From Bacteroidales bacterium (GTDB lineage Bacteria; Bacteroidota; Bacteroidia; Bacteroidales; UBA932): a DNA stretch of 64,000 nt. The stretch is taken from assembly GCA_017626355.1 (NCBI GenBank), contig JAGAIY010000013.1, forward strand, positions 62,001-126,000. The letters are read 5' to 3'. The notes under the pieces were generated by a model. The model was not told the origin of the DNA. It saw only the letters and a list, made by a program, of their open reading frames with translations, and did not search any database. Positions 7,401-15,704 of the stretch are shown piece by piece. How positions within the stretch are numbered: position 1 is the stretch's first letter; every line of letters begins with the position of its first letter. A program made the translations under genes and the position numbers.

Positions 7401-9728
7401 ACCCGACATATCCAGATGCAGGGTATCCCCGGAAGCGGCAAAACCTTCATGCACAACATGTCCCTCATGACAGAGGGCATAAGACATCTTACGGCTCTTC
7501 AGACTGCACGCCACCTTCAGAACATCATCAGCAACAATGCATTTGCGCCCTATCGTATCCCGAGGATCACGCTCAGGCCACATGTACACACCGGAAGGAA
7601 CCGCATTCAGGACTTCAGCCCGAGGATCGAGTCTTGAGGCGAAACTATCTGAATGTCTGAAGCTATGGGTTTCACCTGTATCATCGGTTATCGTCACCGT
7701 CACTGCCGCCCAGCAGTATGACCTGTCCTCATCGGCCTCGGCCTTATATGTTATCTCGAAGCGTCCGTCACTGCCGGGTACAAGATTACCGCCGTACGCC
7801 GGCTTATTGTCAAGATTGACGGTGTATTTCATTTTGGCAGACTGGAGAGAATGACCGGAATAGCTTTTCACCATACCCCTCAAAGTCACCTCATCTCCCA
7901 CAAGGTACAGGGAATCGGAAGGCTCGAAAGTCAATTCGAAGGTCGGCAGGACATGATCATCTACGACGAATCTCGCGAATCCCGCCTCGTAACCGTCCTT
8001 GAGCACTTTTATCCGGCACGTTCCATTACGCTTCACACCATCCAGGACAAACTCTCCGGAAACAGAGCCGAACTCATTGGTTTCAAACACCTTGCTTCCG
8101 AACACCTGCCCACTGGCATCACTCAGTTCCACCGTCACCTGCACACCGTTTTCCACAGCCATGCTGTCTGCTGCCGATCTGTAGACAACAGCCTTGAACC
8201 TCAGGGTATCTCCATGATTGAAAGCGGCTCTGTCAAGCATCAGGCTGGCACGGGAACGGTCCTCGATATTTTGAGGGACCACAGATCTACGCTTGCTCAT
8301 AGCGATATTGCCGGAACGTCTCAAGCGTCCGTCATTGTCACGGAACGATACCGAAAAAGCATAGCCCTGAAGATCCGGATCCATAGCTTCATATAATGAC
8401 AGCGGCACATCAGTGAAGCCATTCAGGACGACCTCCTTTTCCTGCATCACCAGCTTGCCTTTGGAAGAATAAAGAGCTATATCGACAGATTCAACAGGCT
8501 CACCCGTCTTGTAATCAGCCACATATATGCCGCTTTTCAACAGGCCGTCTTCCGCAGCCACATAGCGCTTTGCCACTGAAAGGGTATACTTGTCGTACGG
8601 ACATCTGGCGACCTCCTTCTTCCCGTCCGAGCACTTCAGCACATATGAACCGTCATCCAGAGCAGGAAGAGCAAGCCTGAGGGTATCATAAGCATAGAAA
8701 CTGTTCCTTTCATTATAAAGCCACTCTTCATGGACGACTTCATCATCTTTCAGAACCTGAACCCTGAGACGACCGGTATTCCTCAGACAGAACTCGGCTT
8801 CAGAATCCTTAACCTTCACAGCCAGAGCCTCAGCTTTCATTTCATCAAGCATCCTTTTCACGTCTGTGCAGCAGTCTGCAAGTCTTCTCTCCTGACCTTT
8901 GAACGAGGAACGCCGTTTCTCGAACTCATGAAGCCTGTCCCGGAAAGCAAGGTATTCTTCAGAACCGGCCTTACCTTCCATACCGGCGAACTCCAATTCA
9001 AGAAGATCCTGTTCCGCAACAAGCCCTGCGGCCCTTCCGTCATACCTGCCGAGCATCTCCTGAAGTTCTTCCTTCCTGTCCTCTGCCGGATAGATCCGAC
9101 AGATTGCGCTGTACTTCAGGAATGCGCTTTCAGGATACCGCCCGTTCAGGGAAGACTCCAGAAGTCCATATACTTTCTCAGACTGGGAAGCCGACCCGCT
9201 TCTGAGCAGGCGCAGAGACCACAAGGCAAACTCATAATCATTTGCCAGGCCCTCTGTCAGCAGGTCTGAAAACGGCCTGAGCACGCCATCCGCTTCAAAA
9301 GGGCTGGATTCCGACCACACATCCTTATCATGTCCCTTCCGAAGGGAAGCCGAATTTGCCACGATATAATTGCAAAGGGAATCGGGAGAAACATTGTATG
9401 ACTGAAGGTCATACAGCCATATCAGAAGAGGCTCCCCGAAGGCAGCCAGACCATCCCTGACTTCCTTTTCGAGGGAGTTCCTCAGCTTCCAGTTGCGCCT
9501 GGTCTTGACATCGAGCCATTTTACCGAAGAATCATAATAATCCCAGGAATGATGACCGTCAAAGGACTCCTTCCTTATCTGCTCCAAAGTCTCCGCCATG
9601 GTCTCGGGAAGGTCTGCTTCAGAAGCTTCTTCATAGTTTTTCCAAAGTCCGGAAAGGACATCATATGAACAAGAGGCTACCGCTGCCACTATGACCGCGA
9701 GCAGGATGACGATGGAGATCCTTTTCAT
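4488..9728 (-). CDS. Alpha-2-macroglobulin family lipoprotein without thioester
   Basis: A 1746-residue envelope protein of the bacterial alpha-2-macroglobulin family, thought to trap or block proteases or brace the envelope. The signal peptide ends in lipobox VASC (Cys20). An MG2-type domain starts near residue 497 (MLDRAAFNHGDTLRFKAVVY). The A2M domain is near 1055-1120 (DSGMAELRFRTSDKLSTYVV). A helical toroid resembling the thioester domain follows at about 1230-1500 (DGGFSWLQGMKSSPVMTAY). I find no CxEQ thioester motif, so covalent trapping is unlikely; YfaS-type members also lack it. It ends beside tRNA-Val and starts 11 bases after folC, so the two are probably co-transcribed. Confidence 0.88.
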   Translation of the reverse strand: MKRISIVILLAVIVAAVASCSYDVLSGLWKNYEEASEADLPETMAETLEQIRKESFDGHHSWDYYDSSVKWLDVKTRRNWKLRNSLEKEVRDGLAAFGEPLLIWLYDLQSYNVSPDSLCNYIVANSASLRKGHDKDVWSESSPFEADGVLRPFSDLLTEGLANDYEFALWSLRLLRSGSASQSEKVYGLLESSLNGRYPESAFLKYSAICRIYPAEDRKEELQEMLGRYDGRAAGLVAEQDLLELEFAGMEGKAGSEEYLAFRDRLHEFEKRRSSFKGQERRLADCCTDVKRMLDEMKAEALAVKVKDSEAEFCLRNTGRLRVQVLKDDEVVHEEWLYNERNSFYAYDTLRLALPALDDGSYVLKCSDGKKEVARCPYDKYTLSVAKRYVAAEDGLLKSGIYVADYKTGEPVESVDIALYSSKGKLVMQEKEVVLNGFTDVPLSLYEAMDPDLQGYAFSVSFRDNDGRLRRSGNIAMSKRRSVVPQNIEDRSRASLMLDRAAFNHGDTLRFKAVVYRSAADSMAVENGVQVTVELSDASGQVFGSKVFETNEFGSVSGEFVLDGVKRNGTCRIKVLKDGYEAGFARFVVDDHVLPTFELTFEPSDSLYLVGDEVTLRGMVKSYSGHSLQSAKMKYTVNLDNKPAYGGNLVPGSDGRFEITYKAEADEDRSYCWAAVTVTITDDTGETHSFRHSDSFASRLDPRAEVLNAVPSGVYMWPERDPRDTIGRKCIVADDVLKVACSLKSRKMSYALCHEGHVVHEGFAASGDTLHLDMSGLVSGIYEFSLAAEGSDGYGRPVRGTDRIEVFLIRPDNSELPAKVSYMFRPLESGGISFQAGSGDRPLWAVAELYGDDRRPLDGTFIRVCGASGEERDLVSYDLEYRKEYPDMVRLVVTGFRDGQVIRWEHEYSRPADHEDLMINVVRMTDRTGPDTECTVALKTGKDVEILAAVFDKSTERIRRNLWSKLSGTNAYHNIYYDVYVHAVIGSDGSGGYVRSAPESNMLKRAGYVSVEEESAEAIPFQLMDGSEVDAAAGAFSDVDVREDFSTTLAFEPFIRPDDSGMAELRFRTSDKLSTYVVSVFAHDKDMNNAVLRREMLVTLPVKVSVSVPKLLYAGDRYVLNASVSSTSEKMTGGVLSLEVYDGKEYKDTAPLARYRKFLEVPSGGNAAAGFEMDVPSGVDTLGFKLVFEGGNAADAVFVTVPVSEAAQTLLESHSAVLTARMSRESLLDSLERSFVNVPAMGAEYEEIALSDLLKQALPVVQDSGNLDLVSQCRTLYVNLLGYGLQRNDGSGDEDELRSYAEAAMECLTKILAYTRVDGGFSWLQGMKSSPVMTAYVLECFAGLRDRKLLDVLPEYFGEDALDDFDDAVLAAVAFLDKEFFNPSLDAQWSGSLTTWQYLCVRSMYVGVPFDSEKAEESLGKEKWKDFRKSVNTMLASGKGSAMTRSAVLEKVRMMRVMLALGGSEEGRRLASEWGVRKPERMSVTLLAELESLLEYAVEHPSGGWYYPNAVLPWRGLMESEVYAHSMICDLFRDMGNAGAADGIRLWIMLQKETQKWSSDPGYAAALASVYEASEAVMGTKILVMSKRYRKMFEDIEPSGNGMSVTVRYFRETPDDRREEINEGDVLKVGDKIIGVYSLWSQENRSFVRVSVPRPACLHPVDQLSGWRGGWLRLASGVHPYCYREVKPDRTVYWIDVFPEEDSVFEEELFVTQEGRFVSPVSEIESLYAPHYRANSEGGRKNSAIF

Positions 9729-9739
9729 TACAAATCAGT

Positions 9740-11134
9740 TCAACCGGTTATATATGCTATGGCCTCAGACACCACATATGTACTTCCTCCGATATAGATG
9801 AGAGGATGAGCCTGAGGGTCTGAACCTTTCATTTCAGCTGCAAGTCCTACAGCCATACGTACCGCTTCAACTACTGTGCCCGCGGTATATACATCTTTGC
9901 AGCTGCGGCCATCTTCTTTGCAGAACGAAAGGTATTTTTCAAGCACAGCATCTTCTCCAAGGGCGCGCTTGCCCTGGGCACGGGTAAAGATATAGACAGC
10001 GTCACGAGGCAGCAGATGCAGGACAGCATCCACATCCTTATCCGCTACAGATCCATAGACCATGATTATGTCAGTACAGCTTCCGTCAGCCTTCATTGCA
10101 GAGAGCTGATTGAAATTATGTCTGAGCCCATGCTCATTATGTCCTATATCACATATTATATAAGGATCTGACGAGACCTGCTCCCAACGGCCACGGAAGC
10201 CGGTCCTGGACGCAGCATGCACAAGAGCTTCCTTGACGTTCTCCTCCGGCACTGAGTACTTCCGGTCCAAGGAGGCCAATGTATCCAGAGCGGCAAGTAC
10301 CGTTCTGAGATTCCGGCGCTGATAGTCTCCTTTAAGGTCCATCTCCGCGAGCATACTTTCATGACGATCCCACAACGAAGGCTCCGTCTTGTCAGCATAA
10401 GTAAGGAGCGACATGATCGCGGCCCTGTTGCCCATGTACTCCGGCTCCGACAGATTGGTATAAAGAACCTTACGTTCAAAGACAGGCTCTGTTTCAGGAT
10501 GGCTCTCCCCCACTACGACAGGCACCTTGGGCTTGATGATACCGGCTTTTTCAAAGGCTATTTCCGGCAAGGTGTCTCCGAGCATGTCACAGTGGTCGAG
10601 TCCGATGTTTGTTATGACACTGAGGACAGGATTCACGATATTGGTACTGTCCAGACGGCCTCCGAGCCCTGTCTCAAGCACGACAACATCAGCTTCCTGC
10701 ACGGCGAACCAGTCCAGAGCCATCATTGTCGTTATCTCGAAGAAGGACATATCCAGATGGTCGAAGGTATCCTTCCAGCTCTGCACGAAACCCCAGACAT
10801 CCTCCTGAGGAATGAGCATGAAACCGGAGTTGTCTACCATCCTTATCCTTTCGCGGAAATCAAGTATATGGGGAGATGTGTACAGTCCCACCTTCAGGCC
10901 TCCGGAAGCCAGAACAGAAGCGAGCATGTTGGAAACCGAGCCTTTCCCGTTGGTTCCAGCCACATGAATGATCTTGTATTTTCTGTGAGGATGCCCCATC
11001 AGCTGGTCGGCGAACTTCATCGAGTCTATACCTGGCTTATATGCTCCAGCTCCGACCTTCTGGAACGAAGGGAAGCGCAGAAACAGCTCCTGAATCATCT
11101 CAGAATAGTTTTCTTCCGTATAATTTTGCTTCAT
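9740..11134 (-). CDS. folC: Bifunctional folylpolyglutamate/dihydrofolate synthase
   Basis: Adds glutamate to dihydropteroate and to folates (Mur-ligase family, cytoplasm). The 464-residue protein has the ATP loop GTNGKGS, the SPHILDFRERIR segment that holds the omega-loop, LETGLGGRLDSTN and NIGLDH with the metal-binding residues, and DIGHNEHG. An in-frame TTG at 11164 would add ten residues but lies inside the predicted -7 box, so I use the ATG at 11134. The A2M-like gene follows after 11 bases. Confidence 0.94.
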   Translation of the reverse strand: MKQNYTEENYSEMIQELFLRFPSFQKVGAGAYKPGIDSMKFADQLMGHPHRKYKIIHVAGTNGKGSVSNMLASVLASGGLKVGLYTSPHILDFRERIRMVDNSGFMLIPQEDVWGFVQSWKDTFDHLDMSFFEITTMMALDWFAVQEADVVVLETGLGGRLDSTNIVNPVLSVITNIGLDHCDMLGDTLPEIAFEKAGIIKPKVPVVVGESHPETEPVFERKVLYTNLSEPEYMGNRAAIMSLLTYADKTEPSLWDRHESMLAEMDLKGDYQRRNLRTVLAALDTLASLDRKYSVPEENVKEALVHAASRTGFRGRWEQVSSDPYIICDIGHNEHGLRHNFNQLSAMKADGSCTDIIMVYGSVADKDVDAVLHLLPRDAVYIFTRAQGKRALGEDAVLEKYLSFCKEDGRSCKDVYTAGTVVEAVRMAVGLAAEMKGSDPQAHPLIYIGGSTYVVSEAIAYITG

Positions 11135-11161
11135 AAAATTGAAAAACACTTGTTCTGAATG

Positions 11162-11192
11162 CAAAAATATGTAATTTTACAGAGTTTCTCAA
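11162..11192 (-). promoter_or_regulatory. Promoter of folC
   Basis: -33 TTG (11190-11192) and -7 TATTTTTG (11162-11169) with a 20-base spacer on the minus strand. It decides the folC start: a TTG start would lie inside the -7 box. Confidence 0.6.
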
Positions 11193-11203
11193 CCTAATGT
11201 GCT

Positions 11204-12379
11204 ATGAAGGAAAACGAATCAGCATTGTTCTCAAGATACATCATAGATGGCATTCAGCAGGATGCAACGCCATATGAACTGCTGGCAGAATGCATGGATG
11301 ATTCCGTTGAAATGGAGTCCGATCAGGAGTATGCTGACATCATTGATGAATCTACTGATCCGCCTGTCACTTCGTTCACATACGACAGCAGGAAGAATAA
11401 GGAATATATCAGCCTGACCGCATGGAATGAAGGACAGGAGCGTCCTTTCAGGATGCTGTACCCTGCGACATTCACAAGGCAGAGAATCGCCAGAGCCCTT
11501 ATAGAAAGGCTATGGAACAAAGGGCATTACAAACTTGGCGACCTTGAGCTCTGGGCAGGCTGGGAATGGAACAGCAAGCCTCTAGGCAATATGGCTGCAT
11601 TCTACTCTTCGGTTCAGGCCGCCAGCGAATACATATATGACCTCGGATGCCGTCTTGCAGACTTCTATTATGAAGGCTGCGATGAAGAGAGCGTATTCCG
11701 CATCGGAGCATGGCTGCCTTCTCCGGAAGAAAAAGACGAGAACGATGACAGCCAATACAGCAATGACAGCAATGGGTCTCCCCTGTTCAAGGTGTCTCCG
11801 TACAAGAGCAAGCATCCTTGGATTGAAGAAGAGAGGGCCTGTCCGCAAACATTGGTTGATGATCCGGATTCACAGATCATATATATTCCTTTCGATACAG
11901 CTTCATTCAGGCTCGGAGGTTCGCTTCTGGCAGAACTGAACGGTCATAACGGAGGTGCAGGGCCTCACATCGAGGATCCTGACTATTTCATCGACTGCCA
12001 CGAAGTGGTAAGGGAGCTTGTAGAGGACGGAGTAGTGATGGCTGGAGCGACAGTGGAGGACGGAGGACTCGCCCACGCCCTCGACAGGATGTGCACAGAT
12101 ACAGGCGTGGAAATATGCCTGAAGGGCATTCTGACGTCTTACATGGAGGAAGACACCACCAAGGTCCTGTTCTCGGAGATACCGGGAGCGATCATTCAGG
12201 TCAGCAATCAGGACATGGATTATCTGGATTCCCAGCTTATCCTTCAGGACGTGGCATATTACCCGCTCGGCAGTCCTTCATCCAAACTTGAAGGGATAAG
12301 CCTGAACAATGAGGCGGAAGTCACTGTGGCGGGCATCCTGGCCTCACTCATGAATATGGCCAGCGAAGGAGAAGATTGA
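11204..12379 (+). CDS. Orphan AIR-synthase-C (PurM/PurL-like) domain protein
   Basis: A 391-residue protein whose second half resembles the C-terminal domain of the PurM/PurL/SelD/ThiL superfamily: GGSLLAELNG, then VVMAGATVEDGGLAHALDRM (compare the AHDVSDGGL motif of PurL), then VLFSEIPGAIIQV (compare LFGEDQGR/LF-E-PG). The first half has no ATP-binding AIRS domain that I can recognise and holds a low-complexity acidic stretch near 180-195. Catalysis by itself is therefore doubtful. It ends 3 bases before susC and so is probably in the same transcript. I know no assigned function. Confidence 0.6.
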   Translation: MKENESALFSRYIIDGIQQDATPYELLAECMDDSVEMESDQEYADIIDESTDPPVTSFTYDSRKNKEYISLTAWNEGQERPFRMLYPATFTRQRIARALIERLWNKGHYKLGDLELWAGWEWNSKPLGNMAAFYSSVQAASEYIYDLGCRLADFYYEGCDEESVFRIGAWLPSPEEKDENDDSQYSNDSNGSPLFKVSPYKSKHPWIEEERACPQTLVDDPDSQIIYIPFDTASFRLGGSLLAELNGHNGGAGPHIEDPDYFIDCHEVVRELVEDGVVMAGATVEDGGLAHALDRMCTDTGVEICLKGILTSYMEEDTTKVLFSEIPGAIIQVSNQDMDYLDSQLILQDVAYYPLGSPSSKLEGISLNNEAEVTVAGILASLMNMASEGED

Positions 12380-12382
12380 GTT

Positions 12383-15300
12383 ATGAGCAAAGTTTCAAGC
12401 CTGGTCTGTCTGTTTCTGACAGCCTTCGGAATTCTGGCCGGGGATGTAACAGCCTTTGCAGACGCCGTTTCCCCTCCATTTTCCGCCGAACAGTCGAAAA
12501 GATCCGTGAAAGGACGGGTTCTTGATTCCAGAAACAAGCCCGTCGAAGGTGTAGCCGTCATTCAGGCCGGCACCAACAACGGTGTCATGACGGATGCTGA
12601 CGGTTCATTCCATATTTCCCTACCGGAAGGTACATCGGACATCATGATCAGCTGTCTCGGATATGCGACAAAAAACGTCCATGTACCCGCAGGTCAGGGC
12701 ATCATCACCATCTACCTTTCTGAAGACGCAGTATCGCTCGAAGAAACTGTCGTCGTCGGATATGGCACACAGAAGAAGGTGAACCTCACAGGAGCTATCG
12801 CCGCCATATCATCAGAAACCATTGAAAACAGGACATCACCGACACTTTCCCACATGCTCATGGGAACTGTCCCCGGTCTCAACATCACAATGTCCTCAGG
12901 CCGTCCGGGCAACTCAGCTGCCATCAACATACGTGGCACCAACTCGATCAACGGGGGAAGCCCCCTCGTTCTCGTCGACGGAGCCGAGGGTGACCTCGCG
13001 AGAGTGAATCCCAATGACGTGGAAGCCATCTCCGTAATCAAGGATGCATCAGCGGCTGCAATATACGGAGCGCGCGCTTCATTCGGTGTGATACTCGTGA
13101 CCACAAAGACGGGACAGACAAAGGAAGGCATGGCCACAGTGCGTTACAGCGGACGCTTCGGATGGACACAGCCGACCACTTCCACTGAATTCGAGACCAG
13201 AGGCTATTACTCCGTATACCTCAACGACCTCTTCTTCTCGGCCGCAAACGGAAGGAACTACACTTTCTACACTGAAGCCGACATGAAGCAGCTCTGGGCC
13301 CGCAGAAACGATGTTACCGAACATCCGGACAGGCCTTGGGTAATGATAGACCAAAGGGAAGGACGCGATACATATGTATACTATGCGAACACGGACTGGT
13401 ACCATGAACTTTTCAAGGACAACCATCCTGTTCAGCAGCACAACATATCCCTCAGCGGCGGATCGGAGCACATCAGATACTTCATATCTGCCGGCTATAA
13501 TTATGAAGAAGGTGTATTCCGCAGAAATACCGACAAGTTCAACAAGGTAAACTTCCGTGCGAAGCTCGACTTTGACGTGACGAAGTGGATGAAATTCAGC
13601 AACAACACAAGCTACTACCGCTCGTCATACTTCTATCCGGGATTCAGAAACGTGAACACCACATTCTCCCTCATGACCGTACACGCCCTCGCCAGCTATC
13701 CGGCTCACAATCCCGACGGCACCAGCATCGGCTTCACTTCGTTCGCCGACAACAACTACGTCATGGACGGCATGCTCACAGCCTTGGACAATCCCGCATT
13801 CAGGAACACCGAAGCGAACGACAACCTCTACAACACCATAGAGCTGACAATCAAGCCCTTGAATCAGTTGGAAATCAAGGCGAACTTTACATACGGACAC
13901 AACCAGAACAGGCAGATGAACCGTTCGGCGAACACAACCTACTCAAGGTATCCGGGCGAACTGATCACCAACACCACAGGCAGGTTCATCGACATGCTGT
14001 CCGAGTCGATCCAGACCCAGCAATACTATGCCACGAACATATTCGCGACATACTCCGACACATTTGCAGACAGCCACAACCTCAAGGTGACGGCAGGCTG
14101 GAACTGGGAGACAAAGCATTACAAGGACATCAAGGCCACAGGTTACTACCTCCTTTCACAGAATCTCAACGACCTCAACCTCGTGGGTTCCGCTGAAGAC
14201 GGAACTGTCAGAGAGGAGACTTCCGGAGGTCAGAACGAATACGCACTTGCCGGCGCCTTCGCGCGCATCAATTATGATTATAAGGGCAAGTACCTGTTTG
14301 AGGTTTCGGGACGCTATGACGGAACTTCACGTTTCGCGGCAGACAGCCGCTGGGGTTTCTTCCCGTCTGCATCAGCCGGATGGAGGATTTCAGAGGAACA
14401 GTGGTTCACACCAGCGAAGAAGGCCGTCGAAAGCCTCAAGATACGTTATTCGTACGGCACCCTCGGAAACCAGCAGGTAGGATACTATGACTACATCCGC
14501 AAGATTTCAGTGACGACGCAGGATTATACTTTCGGAACAGGCTCCAAGCCTACGGTGGCCATAATCGGAGCCCCGGTAGCATCCGACCTCACATGGGAGA
14601 CAACTTCGCAGCACAACATCGGCATCGATGCAGGCTTCTTCAACAACAGGATGTCGTTCACAGGAGAAGCATACATCCGTGATACGAAGGACATGCTTAC
14701 TGACGGCATGGATCTTCCTGCAGCATACGGAGCAGCTGTTCCCCGAATGAATGCCGCCGACCTGCGCACAAAGGGTTACGAACTCTCACTCTCATGGAGA
14801 GACATGTTCCAGCTCGCAGGAAAGCCGTTCTCATACAATGTCACAGCGACATTCAGCGACTATGTCACAGACATCACGAAATTCGAGAACACCAAGTACC
14901 TCCTCAGCAATCACTATGTAGGAAAGCGCTGGGGCGAGATCTGGGGATACCGTGTGGACGGTCTGTTCGCATCCGACGAAGAAGCTGCCGGCTATCCGGT
15001 AGACCAGTCGTATGTAAACAATGCGATCAATTCCGCATCGGGTTCCGAGCGTGGACTCAAGGCAGGAGACCTCAAGTTCAAGGACCTCGACGGAGACGGA
15101 GTTGTAGATCCGGGCAAGAACACCATTGAGGACCATGGAGACCTCGACATCATAGGAAACAGTTCGCCTCGTTACAACTACGGCATCAACCTCGGGTTCC
15201 AGTGGATGGGCTTCGACTTCAGCATCTTCTTCCAGGGAATAGGCCGGATGGACTGGTACCCTGCCGCCAACACCATCCTCTTCTGGGGACCGTATGCAAG

Positions 15301-15685
15301 ACCTTACGCCACCCTCATGCCGAAGGATTTCCATACAATGATCTGGAGCGAAGACAATCCTGACGCATACTACCCGCGTCCGCGAGGATTCACAGCGCTC
15401 AATGCGAACAGACAGCTTACAGTCATCAACGACCGGTATCTGCAGGACATTTCATACTGCCGTCTCAAGAATCTCACATTCGGCTACACCCTTCCTGATA
15501 AATGGATGGACAGGATAAACATCGACGGTATCAGAGTGTATTTCTCCGGAGAGAACCTACACTACCGGGCTCCCGGCCTCCATTCAGACTACATCGACCC
15601 GGAAATGGCTCAGAGCAATGCAAACACAATGCGCATATACCCATGGCAGAAGTCGTTCATATTCGGAGTTGACCTGACATTCTAA
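12383..15685 (+). CDS. SusC-like TonB-dependent outer-membrane transporter
   Basis: An 1100-residue outer-membrane barrel that imports an oligomeric nutrient with its SusD lid, powered by TonB. Order: signal peptide (about 1-27), carboxypeptidase-regulatory-like domain (VKGRVLDSRNKPVEGVAV, from about 42), the SusC signature LEETVVVGYGTQKK, plug with NIRGTNSINGGSPLVLVDG and DASAAAIYGARASFGVILV, then the barrel ending in a phenylalanine (FGVDLTF), as outer-membrane proteins do. The SusD gene follows after 19 bases. No ECF sigma/anti-sigma or hybrid sensor gene adjoins it, so regulation is not visible. Confidence 0.96.
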   Translation: MSKVSSLVCLFLTAFGILAGDVTAFADAVSPPFSAEQSKRSVKGRVLDSRNKPVEGVAVIQAGTNNGVMTDADGSFHISLPEGTSDIMISCLGYATKNVHVPAGQGIITIYLSEDAVSLEETVVVGYGTQKKVNLTGAIAAISSETIENRTSPTLSHMLMGTVPGLNITMSSGRPGNSAAINIRGTNSINGGSPLVLVDGAEGDLARVNPNDVEAISVIKDASAAAIYGARASFGVILVTTKTGQTKEGMATVRYSGRFGWTQPTTSTEFETRGYYSVYLNDLFFSAANGRNYTFYTEADMKQLWARRNDVTEHPDRPWVMIDQREGRDTYVYYANTDWYHELFKDNHPVQQHNISLSGGSEHIRYFISAGYNYEEGVFRRNTDKFNKVNFRAKLDFDVTKWMKFSNNTSYYRSSYFYPGFRNVNTTFSLMTVHALASYPAHNPDGTSIGFTSFADNNYVMDGMLTALDNPAFRNTEANDNLYNTIELTIKPLNQLEIKANFTYGHNQNRQMNRSANTTYSRYPGELITNTTGRFIDMLSESIQTQQYYATNIFATYSDTFADSHNLKVTAGWNWETKHYKDIKATGYYLLSQNLNDLNLVGSAEDGTVREETSGGQNEYALAGAFARINYDYKGKYLFEVSGRYDGTSRFAADSRWGFFPSASAGWRISEEQWFTPAKKAVESLKIRYSYGTLGNQQVGYYDYIRKISVTTQDYTFGTGSKPTVAIIGAPVASDLTWETTSQHNIGIDAGFFNNRMSFTGEAYIRDTKDMLTDGMDLPAAYGAAVPRMNAADLRTKGYELSLSWRDMFQLAGKPFSYNVTATFSDYVTDITKFENTKYLLSNHYVGKRWGEIWGYRVDGLFASDEEAAGYPVDQSYVNNAINSASGSERGLKAGDLKFKDLDGDGVVDPGKNTIEDHGDLDIIGNSSPRYNYGINLGFQWMGFDFSIFFQGIGRMDWYPAANTILFWGPYARPYATLMPKDFHTMIWSEDNPDAYYPRPRGFTALNANRQLTVINDRYLQDISYCRLKNLTFGYTLPDKWMDRINIDGIRVYFSGENLHYRAPGLHSDYIDPEMAQSNANTMRIYPWQKSFIFGVDLTF

Positions 15686-15704
15686 CACCTGGAGAAAGAA
15701 ACAT

